From Epiperipatus broadwayi (lineage: Eukaryota > Onychophora > Udeonychophora > Euonychophora > Peripatidae): DNA of 64,000 bases. A program made the translations under genes and the position numbers. The stretch is taken from positions 15,423,000-15,486,999 of the forward strand of contig JAQFVV010012404.1 of NCBI GenBank assembly GCA_028023455.1. The letters run 5' to 3'. Under the pieces are notes generated by a model. The model was not told the DNA's origin and searched no databases. It was given only the letters and a program-made list of their open reading frames with translations. Shown in pieces: positions 1-11,150 of this stretch. Position 1 is the stretch's first letter. The number at the start of each line of letters is the position of its first letter.

Positions 1-500
1 GAAATGTGCATTTTACAGATCTTAGTACTTTTTCATAATCTTTGGTCATAGGTTTATGATTATATCCACCCACAAGGTGTTAAAAGTGGATAGAAGCCAG
101 TCCCTACTTTGCATGAGTGGTATAGTGGCAATTGCATTACAGAAGTATTAATCATTAATGGATAATCTATAGTCTAATGAATGACTATAGAATTACTGAT
201 ATACTTTAAGTAATTTGTGTCAAAGTTGTGAAAGCATCACATTTGATGACATCAATTAAATTGTAGTAAATTGATATATATATAATGAGCAATGATAAAC
301 GTGTGTAAAAGATTGTGGTCAGGATCAACTGATGACTGTTGGTTCAGCAAGAAATGTGCACCTTGGGAATTAAAGATCTTTTTCACATGTCTTTGGTCAT
401 ATGTTTATGAATACCTCCCTCCACAAGATGTTAAAAATGGATAGAAACCCATCTCCCTACCTTGCGTGAGAGTGGTGTAGTGAAAATTGCATAAGAGAAA
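1..500. repeat. satellite-like repeat, about 1.4 units of ~350 bp
   Basis: Two head-to-tail copies are visible. The motif gaaatgtgca occurs at 1 and again at 351. After each come ctttggtcata(t/g)gttta, a cacaag(a/g)tgttaaaa block, then gtgagtgg-like sequence ending in attgcat. Copy identity by eye is roughly 75-80%. The left copy appears to continue beyond the window edge. Blocks of the same family recur at 44.1-44.9 kb and, inverted, at 6.24-6.35 kb, so it is a dispersed family with local tandem arrangement. No coding potential is seen. It could be a satellite or a non-autonomous element with tandem structure. Confidence 0.7.
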
Positions 501-1388
501 TATTATTTAATATTTTGAATCAGTTTAACAACGACTAGCATTTTCTTCTCCTAATCTTTATAGTCATCATATTGGCAGACAACTTTTAAAAAATATTAAG
601 CAGCATATCCAATTTTACTAGGTTCTATGTACATCAGCTATAATCAATTTAGAGAGAACAATTTCAATTAAAGAAGTTCATTAAAAACTTTTTGCAACAA
701 ATATATACACCACATATATATACACACAGACTCATAATATTCATTAAAGATTGACAACACACAATAACAAATAAAAAATTTAGTTGCATTCAAATGTAAC
801 AATAACATTGGCGATATGTTTTTCAAATTTTTAACACTTGAAAAGCACACACCCTCCAATTATAAAACACATGCAAGGGCTGCTATTCTATAGACGAGTA
901 ATTACTTCCTACAAATACATAACGGACATACTCTTCCGATCAAAATTATCAATGGTTCATTATCTAAAAACTAACTTTCTAATTATTAGCTTCAATGCTT
1001 CATTTCAGTTTAATTAACATTCTAATTAAGTACAAACAGGATGATATTTAATGAAGAAGAAAAGTTAAGAAAGCTTTCATTTTTTTCAAAAAGTCCATCA
1101 AATAATAAAAATATGTACATAGACAAATGAAATAGTCTAACTAGCACCCACTGCTGAACAAACACTTTTACAGTATTTCACTTGGAAAAAACAGCACACA
1201 CACACAAAAAAACAAATCAAATATTAAAATCGTGAAAATATAAACATATATAAATTTTGCTAAAATATATAAGTATATATATTATAAGCAATCTTTAATA
1301 TGTCTTTCAAAATAATTTTGAGTCAGACGGTCGTGTTTAATCTGGATTATATATAAACACAAACGCATAACCCGACAGCTCTTACCAG
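501..1388. other. AT-rich sequence, no recognised feature
   Basis: Only short AT-rich open frames and small CA and TA microsatellite runs near 1195 and 1240 are present. I see no coding, RNA or repeat signature beyond these. Confidence 0.5.
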
Positions 1389-1440
1389 ATTGGCTTCGCG
1401 ATCGACCAAAATTGGCTTCGGGATCGAGTGGTCGATCGCG
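1389..1440. repeat. GC-rich perfect 12-bp inverted repeat with internal direct repeat
   Basis: The arms cgcgatcgacca (1397-1408) and tggtcgatcgcg (1429-1440) are perfect reverse complements around a 20-nt loop. The sequence attggcttcg is also directly repeated at 1389 and 1411. The block is rich in CpG and stands out sharply from its AT-rich surroundings. It could be a remnant of a foreign or repeat-derived sequence, or a protein-binding palindrome. Function is unknown. Confidence 0.6.
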
Positions 1441-4400
1441 ATTGACTTATTGGCCATTCCTGCTATAAATAATTTATTTTCTTTATTTTAATATAGACCC
1501 AAATAGCTTTAATTTAAGATTTAAGAAATGAAAATAAAAAATAAATTTCTTTTATTATATTGGATAGACAAAATCTATGAGGTATGTTATGAAATAATCC
1601 GATCACTATAAATGAAACAAGGTACGACATTACCTAATACATAAATAAATTCAACATTCATATATGTACAACACATACAATTTCATTAATTGTTTATTCT
1701 AAAGTTTGTGTTAATTATTAATATTTTTAATATATTTTTTTTGCATATGTTTTTAATTATTTGTGTCATAAACTTATAACTCTCCTTCATCGCACACACA
1801 TCGAACATAACAGGGGGTTCTTTTAAACCATCATAGTATTAAATAAAAGATAAACAAAAGTAAATGAATATAGTACTATATATAGCAATGTTGTATAGAA
1901 TTCGAAAATTGTTTATGTTAATCAGGACATTTAGTGGCTATTCTTTATGGGATCAGGATGTGGGACATTGGTATAAACCAAGCATAAATAGAGAATGACT
2001 ACAAATGTCTAAATAAATCTTCCCTAATTCTGTTTTAAATTTTCTTGTTCAAACAATAATCAATGTAAATACATTCATTAAATTTATTTAAATGTTAAAA
2101 CACGATTTTTGGTTTATTTTTTTGTGGTTAAATTTTGCTTACACATATTCTGACTTTGGTGTTACAAATATACCCTGAACCAAAGGATCAAAGCAACATC
2201 CCCCTGGTTTGAAATCTAGAATAGCGGGAGTAAACTACAATATGTAGGTAATGAGTTAAGGGTAGAATCAGTAGTTATTTAGATCTTATACTCTTCTCTC
2301 TTAGGTATGAGTGTAAGGTACGAGGGTATGGAAGAATGTAGCCAAAAGAGATATACTCTTTTACTAATCAAGAGGAACCCATCCATCTTTGTGCATATCA
2401 TAAGACCATTGCATTATAATATATATGATATACAATGGATTTCACATGTTACTCTGACTTTTTAAATGATATTTTCACTACAAAAACTGGATTCAACATA
2501 TCAAAATTCAAATATTTATAAAGCTATTTTCACTTATTGGATGAGGTAATCACTTGTGAAAAACAACATATATTCTAATTTAAATGTAGTTATTATTCTG
2601 ATTAAAAAATATTTCAGAATACATACATTTATAACACTAAACTGCAAATAACATTTTTTTCCTGCATTAAATTACTAAACAAAATATATAGATTTTATTA
2701 ATTTTGTTGTACTGAATTTAAAAATACATTTTGTTTTGCCTTATCATGACTGGTTGATTGACAATAATGCAAAATGTTATTTTGTATATTTTCAATAACT
2801 TGGTATTGATTAAATTGAATATCTTACATATAATTGTAATATGCACAATGCAAACTTATTTTTTTCTGCATTAAAAGCTGCTTTGTAAATAATAAGATGC
2901 TTTGTACGTTGCTTTTATTTCAAGCAGGTGAAACCGAAATGGTAAATGCATATTTTAAAACAAACTCACTTACTAGGTAAATGCATAGTTTTATTAATAA
3001 TATAGTCAAGAATATTCAAAGAAAAAATTATGCCTGTAGTATATACATATCTACACACACATGGAAGCTATACGTTAATAAAGAAAAAATGAATGAATCC
3101 AAGAAAATATTAAAATTGTCATGCCTGTGGCAAAACACGTGGCTGAATAGGCTTCAAAATGCTATTTAGAGGGAATATTAAATATGTTAAGAACCTAAGA
3201 TATCACATAGGGCTTCCACAAGTATGAGTATGTTTTTTTTGCGTTTAAAATATTTTTTCATTTCAAAAATGTGTCAATTTCATTCTTAGGTTTCACTTTT
3301 TAAGTAAAAAAATTATGCAAGCAGACAAGAGGAATATAGCATACAAGTAAAACAACTTAGTTTATATCATACTTTATTATATTTACAATGCTTTATATAA
3401 TTACAACCCATTATTGATGGGTTCCCCAACAATCTTCTTCAGAACTACAACAAACACAAATATAAAACATGAACACAAATATACATGAACATAAAATTTT
3501 AAATTTTATATATAATTATATAAAGCATCATTGTAAAATTTATAAAGAAAGTAAATGATATTAATATTATATGAATTTGGCAATGCAACAAGAAAGTTAA
3601 GGTTAAAACAACTCAGAAAACTTAGTAAAAGGTGCATGAGTTGAAAGCTTACTCACATTACACTCCTTGAAAATGTACACTAAATTTCCTCTCTCACTCT
3701 TTTGGGTTCTTGAAGTTTCTGAGTGCTCACTGGAGGATTTTGTAGAAGTTGCTTTCTATACATCACTCATACACTACCAATGGTGTTCTTAAAATACTTA
3801 TCATAAAAATTTTATAAATAAAAGTTAAAATATAGTTTTTTATAATCACAATAATGCATGCATAGATATAAATGAAAGAAAAAAACACATGAATTGTAAA
3901 TTTGTTGTATCATGTCTTAACACAATTGATAGGCAATCATGAAAAGAAATGTCAGCCCAATATTTCCAACCAAATAAGATAGATCAGGTTTTAAAACACT
4001 TATGTTTATGCAAGTAGTTTAAAAGAAGCATCTGGCTTCTTATGAACATCAAACTTCCATCACAATCTTTGTATCTGAAGGAATTTTGTTATGAATATAC
4101 TAGGCAAAACTCAATTAATATAACAGCAATATACACTAAATAATCAAATGCAAGCCACAATCATGAATAAAATTACATAAATGCATTAAAAAGAGAGATG
4201 TATGAACTCCTGTCAACATTACATCTTATAGCTACAGATACTAAAAAAAAAAAAAACAGAATGGTACCACAACTAAATGTGAAATGAACAAAATGACATC
4301 ATTTTTACATTCAGGACCTCAATTTCCATTAAAACAATCTATTTTATCACAAAATCATGTTGATTAGTATAATTAACCTTTTAACTGGACAATCAATTAA

Positions 4401-5314
4401 AAAAATCAGCACAATATAATTTTCCCTGATATATAAAACTTTTATACAAGGATTAATTGTAGCAATCACCATTAATTTATATACATTATTTTGATTAACA
4501 ATCAATTATTCATTATCTTTAAAAACAAATTTAATACTTTTTTATTTTAAAAATGTTCACTAATCTTTTTTGAATAGTAGTTTGTAAATCTAATAAAGTC
4601 ACATGGCAACATTCATGTAAAAAAAAAAAAAAAAAAATGAAGTATTATAGAAAGTTTATTCATTATTTAATTAAAAATATTTCTTTATTGTATAGAGCTT
4701 TATACAATTTTTGTATAATAATAAACAACAATCAAAAAAAAAAAATTGAAAATATAATTAATTACTGTAGGAAACTAATTTTCATCCAGTATTCTTAAAA
4801 AATAGTATGTGCAGAAATTTATGATAGATCCAAGGTAATTAAGATTTTCATGATAAAACAAATGCATGTTCTCCTTAGCACAATACATAATCATCAACAA
4901 ACTTTGATGAAATATAATTAAAAAATGCATTAAATCAAAAGTATAATTCCTGTGTTTAATTTTTATTCAGTTTCCATATAATTCATCATGATAAAATTTC
5001 TGACACAATCAAGATATTGAAAGTTTTTATCACAAATGGAAAGTAATGTTGGCAAAAAAATACAAATTTCATTCAATACATAAGTAAAAAATTTTGATTC
5101 AATATAAGAAGAAATAAGATGCTGGTTTTAAATTATGCATTTATGAATTTTTCAGCAATATATACGTAACATCTTTTTCTAAAAATTATTTCATTAACTG
5201 CCTACAATTCATGATCCGTAATATCTGCACTTACGACTGTGCCAAGGTTGTAACTGCAAGTCATACGGTGCGGTCAGCAAATAACGTTATACAATTCCCA
5301 TGCTGTTCTTTTCC
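1441..5314. other. AT-rich sequence with simple repeats, no gene recognised
   Basis: This stretch holds A-runs (4232-4257, 4620-4638), short CA and TA runs and chance open frames of no more than about 62 codons. A moderately GC-richer patch at 2150-2400 and another at 3600-3780 could be old repeat copies, but I recognise no family. Confidence 0.5.
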
Positions 5315-5480
5315 AACGAATTGGTCTGCCACGAAGCTCTCCAAATGAATTGGTCTGCAACGAAGCTCTCCAATGAATTGGTCTGCAACGAAGCAAAGCC
5401 AACGAATGGTCTGCACCGACTGCTCTACAATGAATGGTCTGCAAGCGGATGCTCTCCAAATGCATGGTCTGCAACTTGCT
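5315..5480. repeat. 28-bp minisatellite, six copies
   Basis: The motif ggtctgc recurs at 5323, 5352, 5380, 5408, 5436 and 5466, a spacing of 28-30 bp. The unit reads approximately gaattggtctgcaacgaagc followed by tctccaat. The first three copies are nearly identical and the last three are diverged. The array and its flanks (5210-5560) are much less AT-rich than the neighbourhood. Overlapping open frames on both strands here (5274-5474 minus, 5300-5588 plus) are products of the periodic, stop-poor repeat, not evidence of a gene. Confidence 0.85.
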
Positions 5481-6239
5481 ACTGCATCATTGCTCTCTAC
5501 TGCGCTCTATATTACACTGCTAGATGTTACCCAGTCTTCTTATTGCTCTCTGACAACTGCCATGATCAATCAATGCACTGACCAATAAGGTAATGTCTCT
5601 TATCTAGAAACATTTGTAATTAGCAAATATTTCTAGGAATTGTCGATCGTCATTACATCAATGCACTAATCAATTTCCTCAGCTATCAGAGCGTGATCTA
5701 AAAACAGCCTTACGAATAAATTCTAGTTTTTTCTGAAGTGCACAAACATGTCTGCCATTTTACAAAACACTACAGATCCTATGCATATTTTTTCCTCCTA
5801 AAAACTTCTGAGTTCCTTGAACAATGTGAAGCACATTATTTTAAAATAAGATATTAAATGATTTACAGTGAGAATAATAAGAATTAATACATTCAAATAT
5901 ACCTATATCAAATTTTTAGAAATTTTTTTCTTTTAACTTAGTTTCTTGGCCATAATATTGCTTTTCTTAATTTCCTTTTAATTTACATAATAATAAATAC
6001 AGTGCCTAATATTTAGAATTGCATAACAATACACAAAAATCTTTTATTAATAGCAACTTTATTTAGTGTGAGCAAAAAACTGATTTGACTTATCATAACA
6101 TTTATTTATTTTTTTTAAAAAAAGGAGGATGGATTTTACAATTAATCTTTTGAAAAAAAAAATCTTGATTTCTTCATCAAACTTAAATAATTAATTTTAT
6201 TTAACATTATAAAAATATATATATATATATGTAAGATTT
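5481..6239. other. AT-rich sequence, no recognised feature
   Basis: The part up to about 5570 belongs to the same GC-richer block as the minisatellite. The rest is ordinary AT-rich sequence with T and A runs and a short TA microsatellite at 6216-6229. Confidence 0.5.
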
Positions 6240-6350
6240 TTGTTTTATCAGAGCATTTTTCACCTTTAGCCCACTCCTCTCGTAACCATCCATCAGCCCA
6301 AAAATCAGACCATCTCTCACACTATAGCTACATTTGAAACATACACTTTT
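6240..6350 (-). repeat. dispersed copy of the ~350-bp repeat family, block A
   Basis: Read on the minus strand this segment gives gtttcaaatgtagctatagt, then gggctgatggatggtta, gggctaaaggtgaaa and ctgataaaac in that order. The same ordered blocks occur on the plus strand at 44785-44890, and in weaker form at 44130-44185. It is a single partial copy. It shows the family is dispersed in both orientations and not confined to tandem arrays. Confidence 0.65.
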
Positions 6351-8015
6351 CAAGTAAGCCCTATAGTACATGATAAAAGTTAACTACTCCATATACATTT
6401 TTTTTTAGAGATACTGAAACTTAACTTCATATAATATATATTTAAATATATTTCAAACTTCTATTCTATTACATGTTACTGAAACATATGATCAAATACA
6501 TATGAAAAAGATAAATGATTTCCAAGATGTGCACTTTGTGCTGAACCAGCATTTATCAGTTGGTCCAGATCACAATCTCTTACATATATCTTCATCATTT
6601 GTTCAATATATTATAATGGTCGGTCAAAGTAGACTCTTTTACTATCGGCCATACAGGGCACCACTAGGCTATTTGAACCTAGAAAATTTACAATGTAGGC
6701 AGATACTTCTTAATAGAGATTCCATTTTTATTTATTTGACCAATATGCCCTAGTCACTAAGCCAAAGGAATAGCAGAAATTTATAATCTAACTTATTAAA
6801 TGTATTTCAATGTTAAGAAAAAATAAAATAAAACAAGCCACAGCCAGTAATTATACAAAAACATTTATTTACACAAATATAACTTTGGGGAATAAATTAA
6901 TATTGCTTTAGATTTTATTATTAATTTTAAAATTAAATTGTTATTTTTGTAAGTTCACATAAATTGGCATTTTATATAATATTTTTATTTTAGAATGTTG
7001 ATTATTGATAGGCTACATAGACTATGCATTTAAAAGATTTTCGAAACATTTAATTCCAGGCTAAAAGTTTGCAGCTAAACCAATGCTGGCTTCTGATATA
7101 CAGATGCAACCAATGCAATATGAAGATGTTAGTATAAAACCATGCTGATAGAAATACGTGTCTGCAGCATGATATTATTTAAAAGAAATGATCCTCGTCC
7201 AGTACAGGAATGTACATCTGTCTGGTGAAAGAATCATATGTATAACACATTAAAAAAGAAATGCTTCATACAGAGGCAGTGGTCCTTTCCATCTTATAGT
7301 CACTATCCATAGAGCGAAAGGAGATCAATGTCGTGGAAAGAACTCCATGTCCATTGCAATGCTATGGCTATACCTCTGGGCCATGCATTTATTTGGGCAT
7401 GGTGTCCTGTAAGCTAACACGCTTCACATAACATTGATATAAACATCCATACATACGTCCACCAGCATCAACTCAACTATAAAACAAAGTCTGAAATTAA
7501 AACTCCCTTAAACTAACATACACTTAAATGAATCTAAGCAGTCATCTATACCCAACTTAAAATTTAAGTCAATTTAATAATTTAATTTATTCTTTTAAAA
7601 AAAAATATTTAGTTTAAGGTATTTAACTTATTTTAAAACCACATAATGTATTTAACTTATTTAAGAATCAAATAATGCATTTGACCTATTTTTAAAATCC
7701 AATAATGCACAAATAATGATATGTGTTCGATTTTACCTTTAAATTTATGTTTGCAATCACAAACCCCTGCCCTATTACCAACAGGCCTTACACTAAGCAT
7801 TAAAAAAATATAATACATATTTTAAAAAGATTATGTTTAACTTTTAGATAAGACTTTTAACACTGCAAAGTTTATGAAAATAAAGTTCAGATTTGATCAT
7901 GAGAGAAAGCCTATAATTGAAATTTAAAGAAAAATAAAGTTTGGATATTTTTAATTAAAGAGAGTTTATAGTTGTTTTTATCATTAATAATTTATATTTT
8001 CCTTCCTTTTTCCAG
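6351..8015. other. AT-rich sequence; GC-richer patch at 7040-7440
   Basis: The open frame at 6502-6753 (83 codons) has no motif I recognise. The patch at 7040-7440 has more balanced base composition, which suggests an old repeat insertion or unrecognised transcribed sequence, but I could not assign it. The polypyrimidine run at 7999-8012 belongs to the candidate exon that follows. Confidence 0.4.
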
Positions 8016-8212
8016 GCTCGTTCCTTCGCGATGAAGATCTGAGTTTATGCAAGAGCAATTTCTTGTGGATGATTTCTGAAGATGGTTGTGGTGGTTCAAT
8101 CTTGGGATACACAGAGATAAAAGCTGCCTTCAGCTGGCCGAACCGAGGGAAGGACGATTGGCAGAGTCAACAACCACTCTCCTACTTTGATCTACTTTTA
8201 AGTTTCTTTTGA
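8016..8212 (+). CDS. candidate terminal coding exon, unknown protein
   Basis: A strong splice-acceptor context (ccttcctttttccag, 8001-8015) is followed by a block of clearly higher GC content than its surroundings. With two bases completing a split codon, one frame is open from 8018 to a TGA at 8210-8212 (64 codons). The peptide begins SFLRDEDLSLCK and later contains SEDGCGGS and WPNRGKDDW. The composition is mixed (W, D, G, R, P, Q) and unlike the K/N/I/F-rich chance frames elsewhere. I recognise no family or domain. No initiating Met or upstream exon is visible in the window, so it would be the last exon of a plus-strand gene with its other exons to the left. It could instead be a fragment of an unrecognised repeat or a non-coding transcript exon. 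Confidence 0.35.
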
Positions 8213-8754
8213 ACAATGACAAACAAATTCTAATTCTAATCCTATTTCTTTTGAATTGTTCTTTTTATAATTCTGAAATATCTTATCTAGGAATCCTCAG
8301 ATCCATCTGACATATTTCATATATATTTCATTGGTTCTGTGGTAAATAGATTTTTCCTCTGTAGTCTGTGTGCATATATATCTTTGGCGGGTAAAGCAAG
8401 TCTTTTGTTTCTATCTCTTGACTCTTATCTATTTCGTAATGTTTTTAATGAGCATTTTGCACTAAGTACCTGTTTGTAATTTTATTTTTGTTAAGAAATA
8501 ACTCTCTTCCTTATTTTTAAGATTAAAAGGTTTTTATTATTGTTTTATTTCAAGATTAAAATCTTTGCTTAGATTCTATAAATTCTTTAAGCTTATTTTA
8601 TTTTCAATATTTAAATGAAACATTAATACATTAATAATTCATTATTTATGCATTTTGAACCTCTGTGCATTTAACTCATCATTAGATATCTACAAAAAAA
8701 ATTTAATGTAATGTATATATATATATCCATTACAATATATATATATATATATAT
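8213..8754. other. AT-rich sequence downstream of the candidate exon
   Basis: If the preceding block is a terminal exon this would hold its 3' untranslated region, but there is no AATAAA signal close by. ATTAAA variants occur near 8522 and 8554. A TA microsatellite is present at 8716-8752. Confidence 0.35.
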
Positions 8755-8830
8755 TGAAGCAGTAGGATCTGAGTTCGATCCTAGCTTCATGACATCTAGC
8801 CATAAGCCCACTTCAAACACATAATACTAA
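8755..8830 (+). repeat. tRNA-like SINE fragment (B-box region)
   Basis: The sequence gagttcgatcctagcttc (8771-8788) resembles the tRNA B box (GGTTCGANTCC) within a locally GC-richer 75-bp block that ends a TA microsatellite. No convincing A box or intact cloverleaf is present, so this is not a functional tRNA gene. A truncated tRNA-derived SINE is the likeliest reading. Confidence 0.4.
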
Positions 8831-9236
8831 CCTTAAATTTCCGATGCAATGGGGCTTTATACGTTCAATCCACGCTAATTTCCATAAAGGAAACTTATTT
8901 TATAAATGCATACTAAAATTAACTAGTTTCAGTTTAAAATTAATCAATGCTATTAATAAATTCATGATAAAATTATTCATGAATTTATATATTATAACTG
9001 TGTGGATTATGCGTATATATTTGTAAATTTTAAATATATATAATTGTTTAAAAGTTTCATTGCGTTGGGAATGTTTGATTTTATTTTTAAATACTTTGGT
9101 AAAGTTTTATTGATTAAAAGCTACATTCTTTCGATAAGCTTTCAAATTTTCCCTTTCCAAAAACAACAGTTAAAGTTTTATTAATTAAAAAAAAAAAGAT
9201 AAGGATTTCCTAATTAAAATCATTTTCTGATTTTAA

Positions 9237-9266
9237 GAATTCATTTTCTATTTAGAAAATGAATTC
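9237..9266. repeat. perfect 12-bp hairpin
   Basis: gaattcattttc (9237-9248) is the exact reverse complement of gaaaatgaattc (9255-9266), with a 6-nt loop. It is not followed by any identified gene and could be a chance palindrome in AT-rich DNA. Confidence 0.6.
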
Positions 9267-9439
9267 AAGTTAATGAGTTTGAAAGCCTTATCAAAGGAAT
9301 GTATCTAAAAAACAGTAAATCTAAAAACATTGATAATGAAAGAAGCGCTAGCCCGAAGGCATCAAATACAGTAGTATATATAGCTCTGAAAAGTTTGGAA
9401 AAAAAAAAACCATCTTTGTTTTAGAGAAGTGCAGTAAAC

Positions 9440-10330
9440 TCTGTGCGTTTTAAATAGTGTTTCGATCATGGTAAGGAGCTAAACGTCAGGAATCTGGCTA
9501 TCGGTTCCTGAAGTCCCCTGAAAATCTTCAATGGAGCTGCTAAATTCTTACACCACTATCCTTCTATCAGAATTCCACCAGCTATTCAAACACAGATTGA
9601 AACAGTTAGTGGAGTATATATGTTGGAGCCAGCATACTTATATTACAAAGATAAATTGCAAACTGATGATCCTTATAACCCAGCAAATTAGTAGCTTGCA
9701 GAATCTGATGATGAAGATAAATTTAATACTATAAAAATTTCAAGAAAATTGGAGTCAATATCTGAATCAAATGATCCTGGTGTTCATAGGACTCAACACT
9801 TTGTGTATTGGCATCTAAACTACTTTACTTCTAAAAATTTGGCAAATCTAGCTAATATCCTTTCTAAAAAATATACACAATGCAAGGTCTTTATCTAATA
9901 TCTCTAGTATCTTTTTTGAAGAAAAAGGAAAGGCTCTCAACGTTAGAAAATCAAAGACCCATATCAATGAGTCCCACTGGATATAAAAGTCTTAGAGGCA
10001 GTCCTAAAAGATAAAATGGCACTTTACATCTTAACAATGATTTCTAAATATAAATTTGCTAAGATTTCTTTTACTAATCAAGCAGCACTTTTATTTAGAA
10101 TAATCATTGATACAGTCAGAAGAAAAAAAAGTCTAATGGTGATTCAATTGAATATAAAATCAGCATTTGATATGGTTCCTGTAGACACATTTGCTGACCC
10201 CATCATTCCTATAGCATATCTTTATGTTTGACAAATCAAAGTGCATATAACTCTGAATAGTTACCAGCCCCAATAATCCTCAATTGTTCAATAACCCAAG
10301 GTTTTCTTTTAAGTGCACTTGTTTTCTATA
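9440..10330 (+). pseudogene. LINE ORF2 reverse transcriptase fragment, interrupted
   Basis: The plus strand reads as decayed LINE coding sequence with several frameshifts and stops. From about 9890, conceptual reading gives an ENQRPISMSPTGYKSL-like stretch, matching the N-Y-R-P-I-S-L segment at the start of non-LTR RT domains. Then come FRIIIDTVRRKKSLMVIQL and NIKSAFDMVPVD, which corresponds to the motif around the first catalytic Asp (consensus D-x-x-K-A-F-D). Near 10290-10330 a second frame gives TQGFLLSALVF, matching the QG-x-L-S-x-L-L-F motif that precedes the catalytic YADD. Homology stops abruptly there, where TA repeats and the Penelope-like element begin, so the RT core with YADD is missing. 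The open frames at 9531-9734 and 10016-10231 are pieces of it. The clade is uncertain (L1-, CR1- or Jockey-like are possible). Confidence 0.7.
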
Positions 10331-10775
10331 TATATATATAAATAAATAAATTTTAACCGTAAATACAATATTATAGTTTAAATTCTTTTGTAGCACTTTC
10401 GATTACGTGGTAATCCTCATCAGCTTTAACTGAATTCCAAATTTTCAAACATAATGTTACGTATATTTCCATAAGCTGTGTATGGCCATATTCACAAATT
10501 GCCTATTAATAACATCATTCTTATATTTATAAATTAATATTGCCTCTTTAATTTTCCTTTTTTTATGATTTCTTTCTTCCATTAATATTTTTATTTCATT
10601 ACTATTAAATGAAAATTTATAATTTCAAGTTTTTTCATGGTCAAAGAATACTGAAGCTGTATTAAATTGACTATTTACGTTATTTTTAATGCGGTTATAT
10701 AACAATTGATGCTCCTTCAATCTTTTTTCCACAGAACATCTCGATTCACCAATGTAAAATTTCTGACATAGACAT
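10331..10775 (-). mobile_element. Penelope-like element 3' end, minus-strand copy (GIY-YIG fragment)
   Basis: Read on the minus strand from about 10775, the sequence encodes CQKFYIGESRCSVEKRLKEH followed by a K/N-rich tail with ERNHKKRKIKEAIL. The YIG-E-x-R and downstream E-x-R spacing match the GIY-YIG endonuclease that ends the single protein of canonical Penelope-like retroelements. The GIY half is absent because the copy is 5' truncated. One in-frame stop is visible after HEKT. The frame ends just before a hammerhead-like core. The copy terminates in a TTTATTTATTTATATA-like tract at about 10337-10360. It forms the left arm of a large inverted repeat with the copy at 10776-11150. The family assignment is inference from motif and architecture. 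Confidence 0.65.
10397..10423 (-). ncRNA. hammerhead-ribozyme-like core, minus-strand PLE copy
   Basis: On the minus strand the motif CTGATGAG is followed by a hairpin, GATTAC-cac-GTAATC, with a perfect 6-bp stem, and then GAAA. This is the conserved core order of a hammerhead ribozyme (CUGAUGA, stem II, GAAA). Hammerhead motifs are known from the terminal repeats of Penelope-like elements. One extra G lies between CTGATGA and the hairpin, and I could not draw convincing stems I and III, so catalytic competence is unproven. Confidence 0.45.
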
Positions 10776-11150
10776 GAAGAATGAAGGAGCATCAATTGTT
10801 ATATAACCAAATTAAAAATAAAGTAAATAGTCAATTTAATACAGCTTCAATATTCTTTGACCATGAAAAAACTTGTAATTATAAATTTACATTTAATAGT
10901 AATGAAATAAAAATATTAATGAAAGAAAGAAATCATAAAAAAAGGAAAATTAAAGAGGCAATATTAAGAATGATGTTATTAATAGGCAAGTTGCGAATAC
11001 GGACATACACAGCTTATGGAAATATATGTAACATTAAGTTTGAAAATTTGAAATTCAGTTAAAGCTGACGAGGTTTACCATGTAATCGAAAGCACTACAA
11101 AAGAATTTAAACTATAGTATTGTATTTACCATTAAAATTTATTTATTTAT
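10776..11150 (+). mobile_element. Penelope-like element 3' end, plus-strand copy (GIY-YIG fragment)
   Basis: This is the right arm of the inverted repeat. It is 5' truncated about 60 bp shorter than the minus-strand copy and starts inside the arm at the sequence gaaggagcatcaattg. A frame is open from 10781 to a TAA at 11060-11062 (93 codons). It contains LLYNQIKNKVNSQFNTAS, FFDHEKT and ERNHKKRKIKEAIL, the same peptide as the opposite arm, but a ~9-codon deletion after KEAIL alters the end. The copy ends in an AT-rich tract near 11130-11160. The protein is a truncated domain tail and should not be functional. Confidence 0.65.
11065..11091 (+). ncRNA. hammerhead-ribozyme-like core, plus-strand PLE copy
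   Basis: This counterpart lies two bases after the stop codon of the plus-strand PLE frame: CTGACGAG, then GTTTAC-cat-GTAATC, then GAAA. The core change (T to C at the seventh core position) falls where hammerheads tolerate variation. The hairpin has one mismatch, so this copy looks more decayed than the minus-strand one. As there, stems I and III are not evident. Confidence 0.4.

Noticed and set aside
5315-5480. CRISPR-like array
   Set aside because: Units are contiguous and degenerate with no unique spacers, and the sequence is eukaryotic.
5274-5588. Overlapping open frames on both strands across the 28-bp minisatellite
   Set aside because: Open only because the stop-poor repeat recurs. 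The unit length is not a multiple of three and no domain is present.
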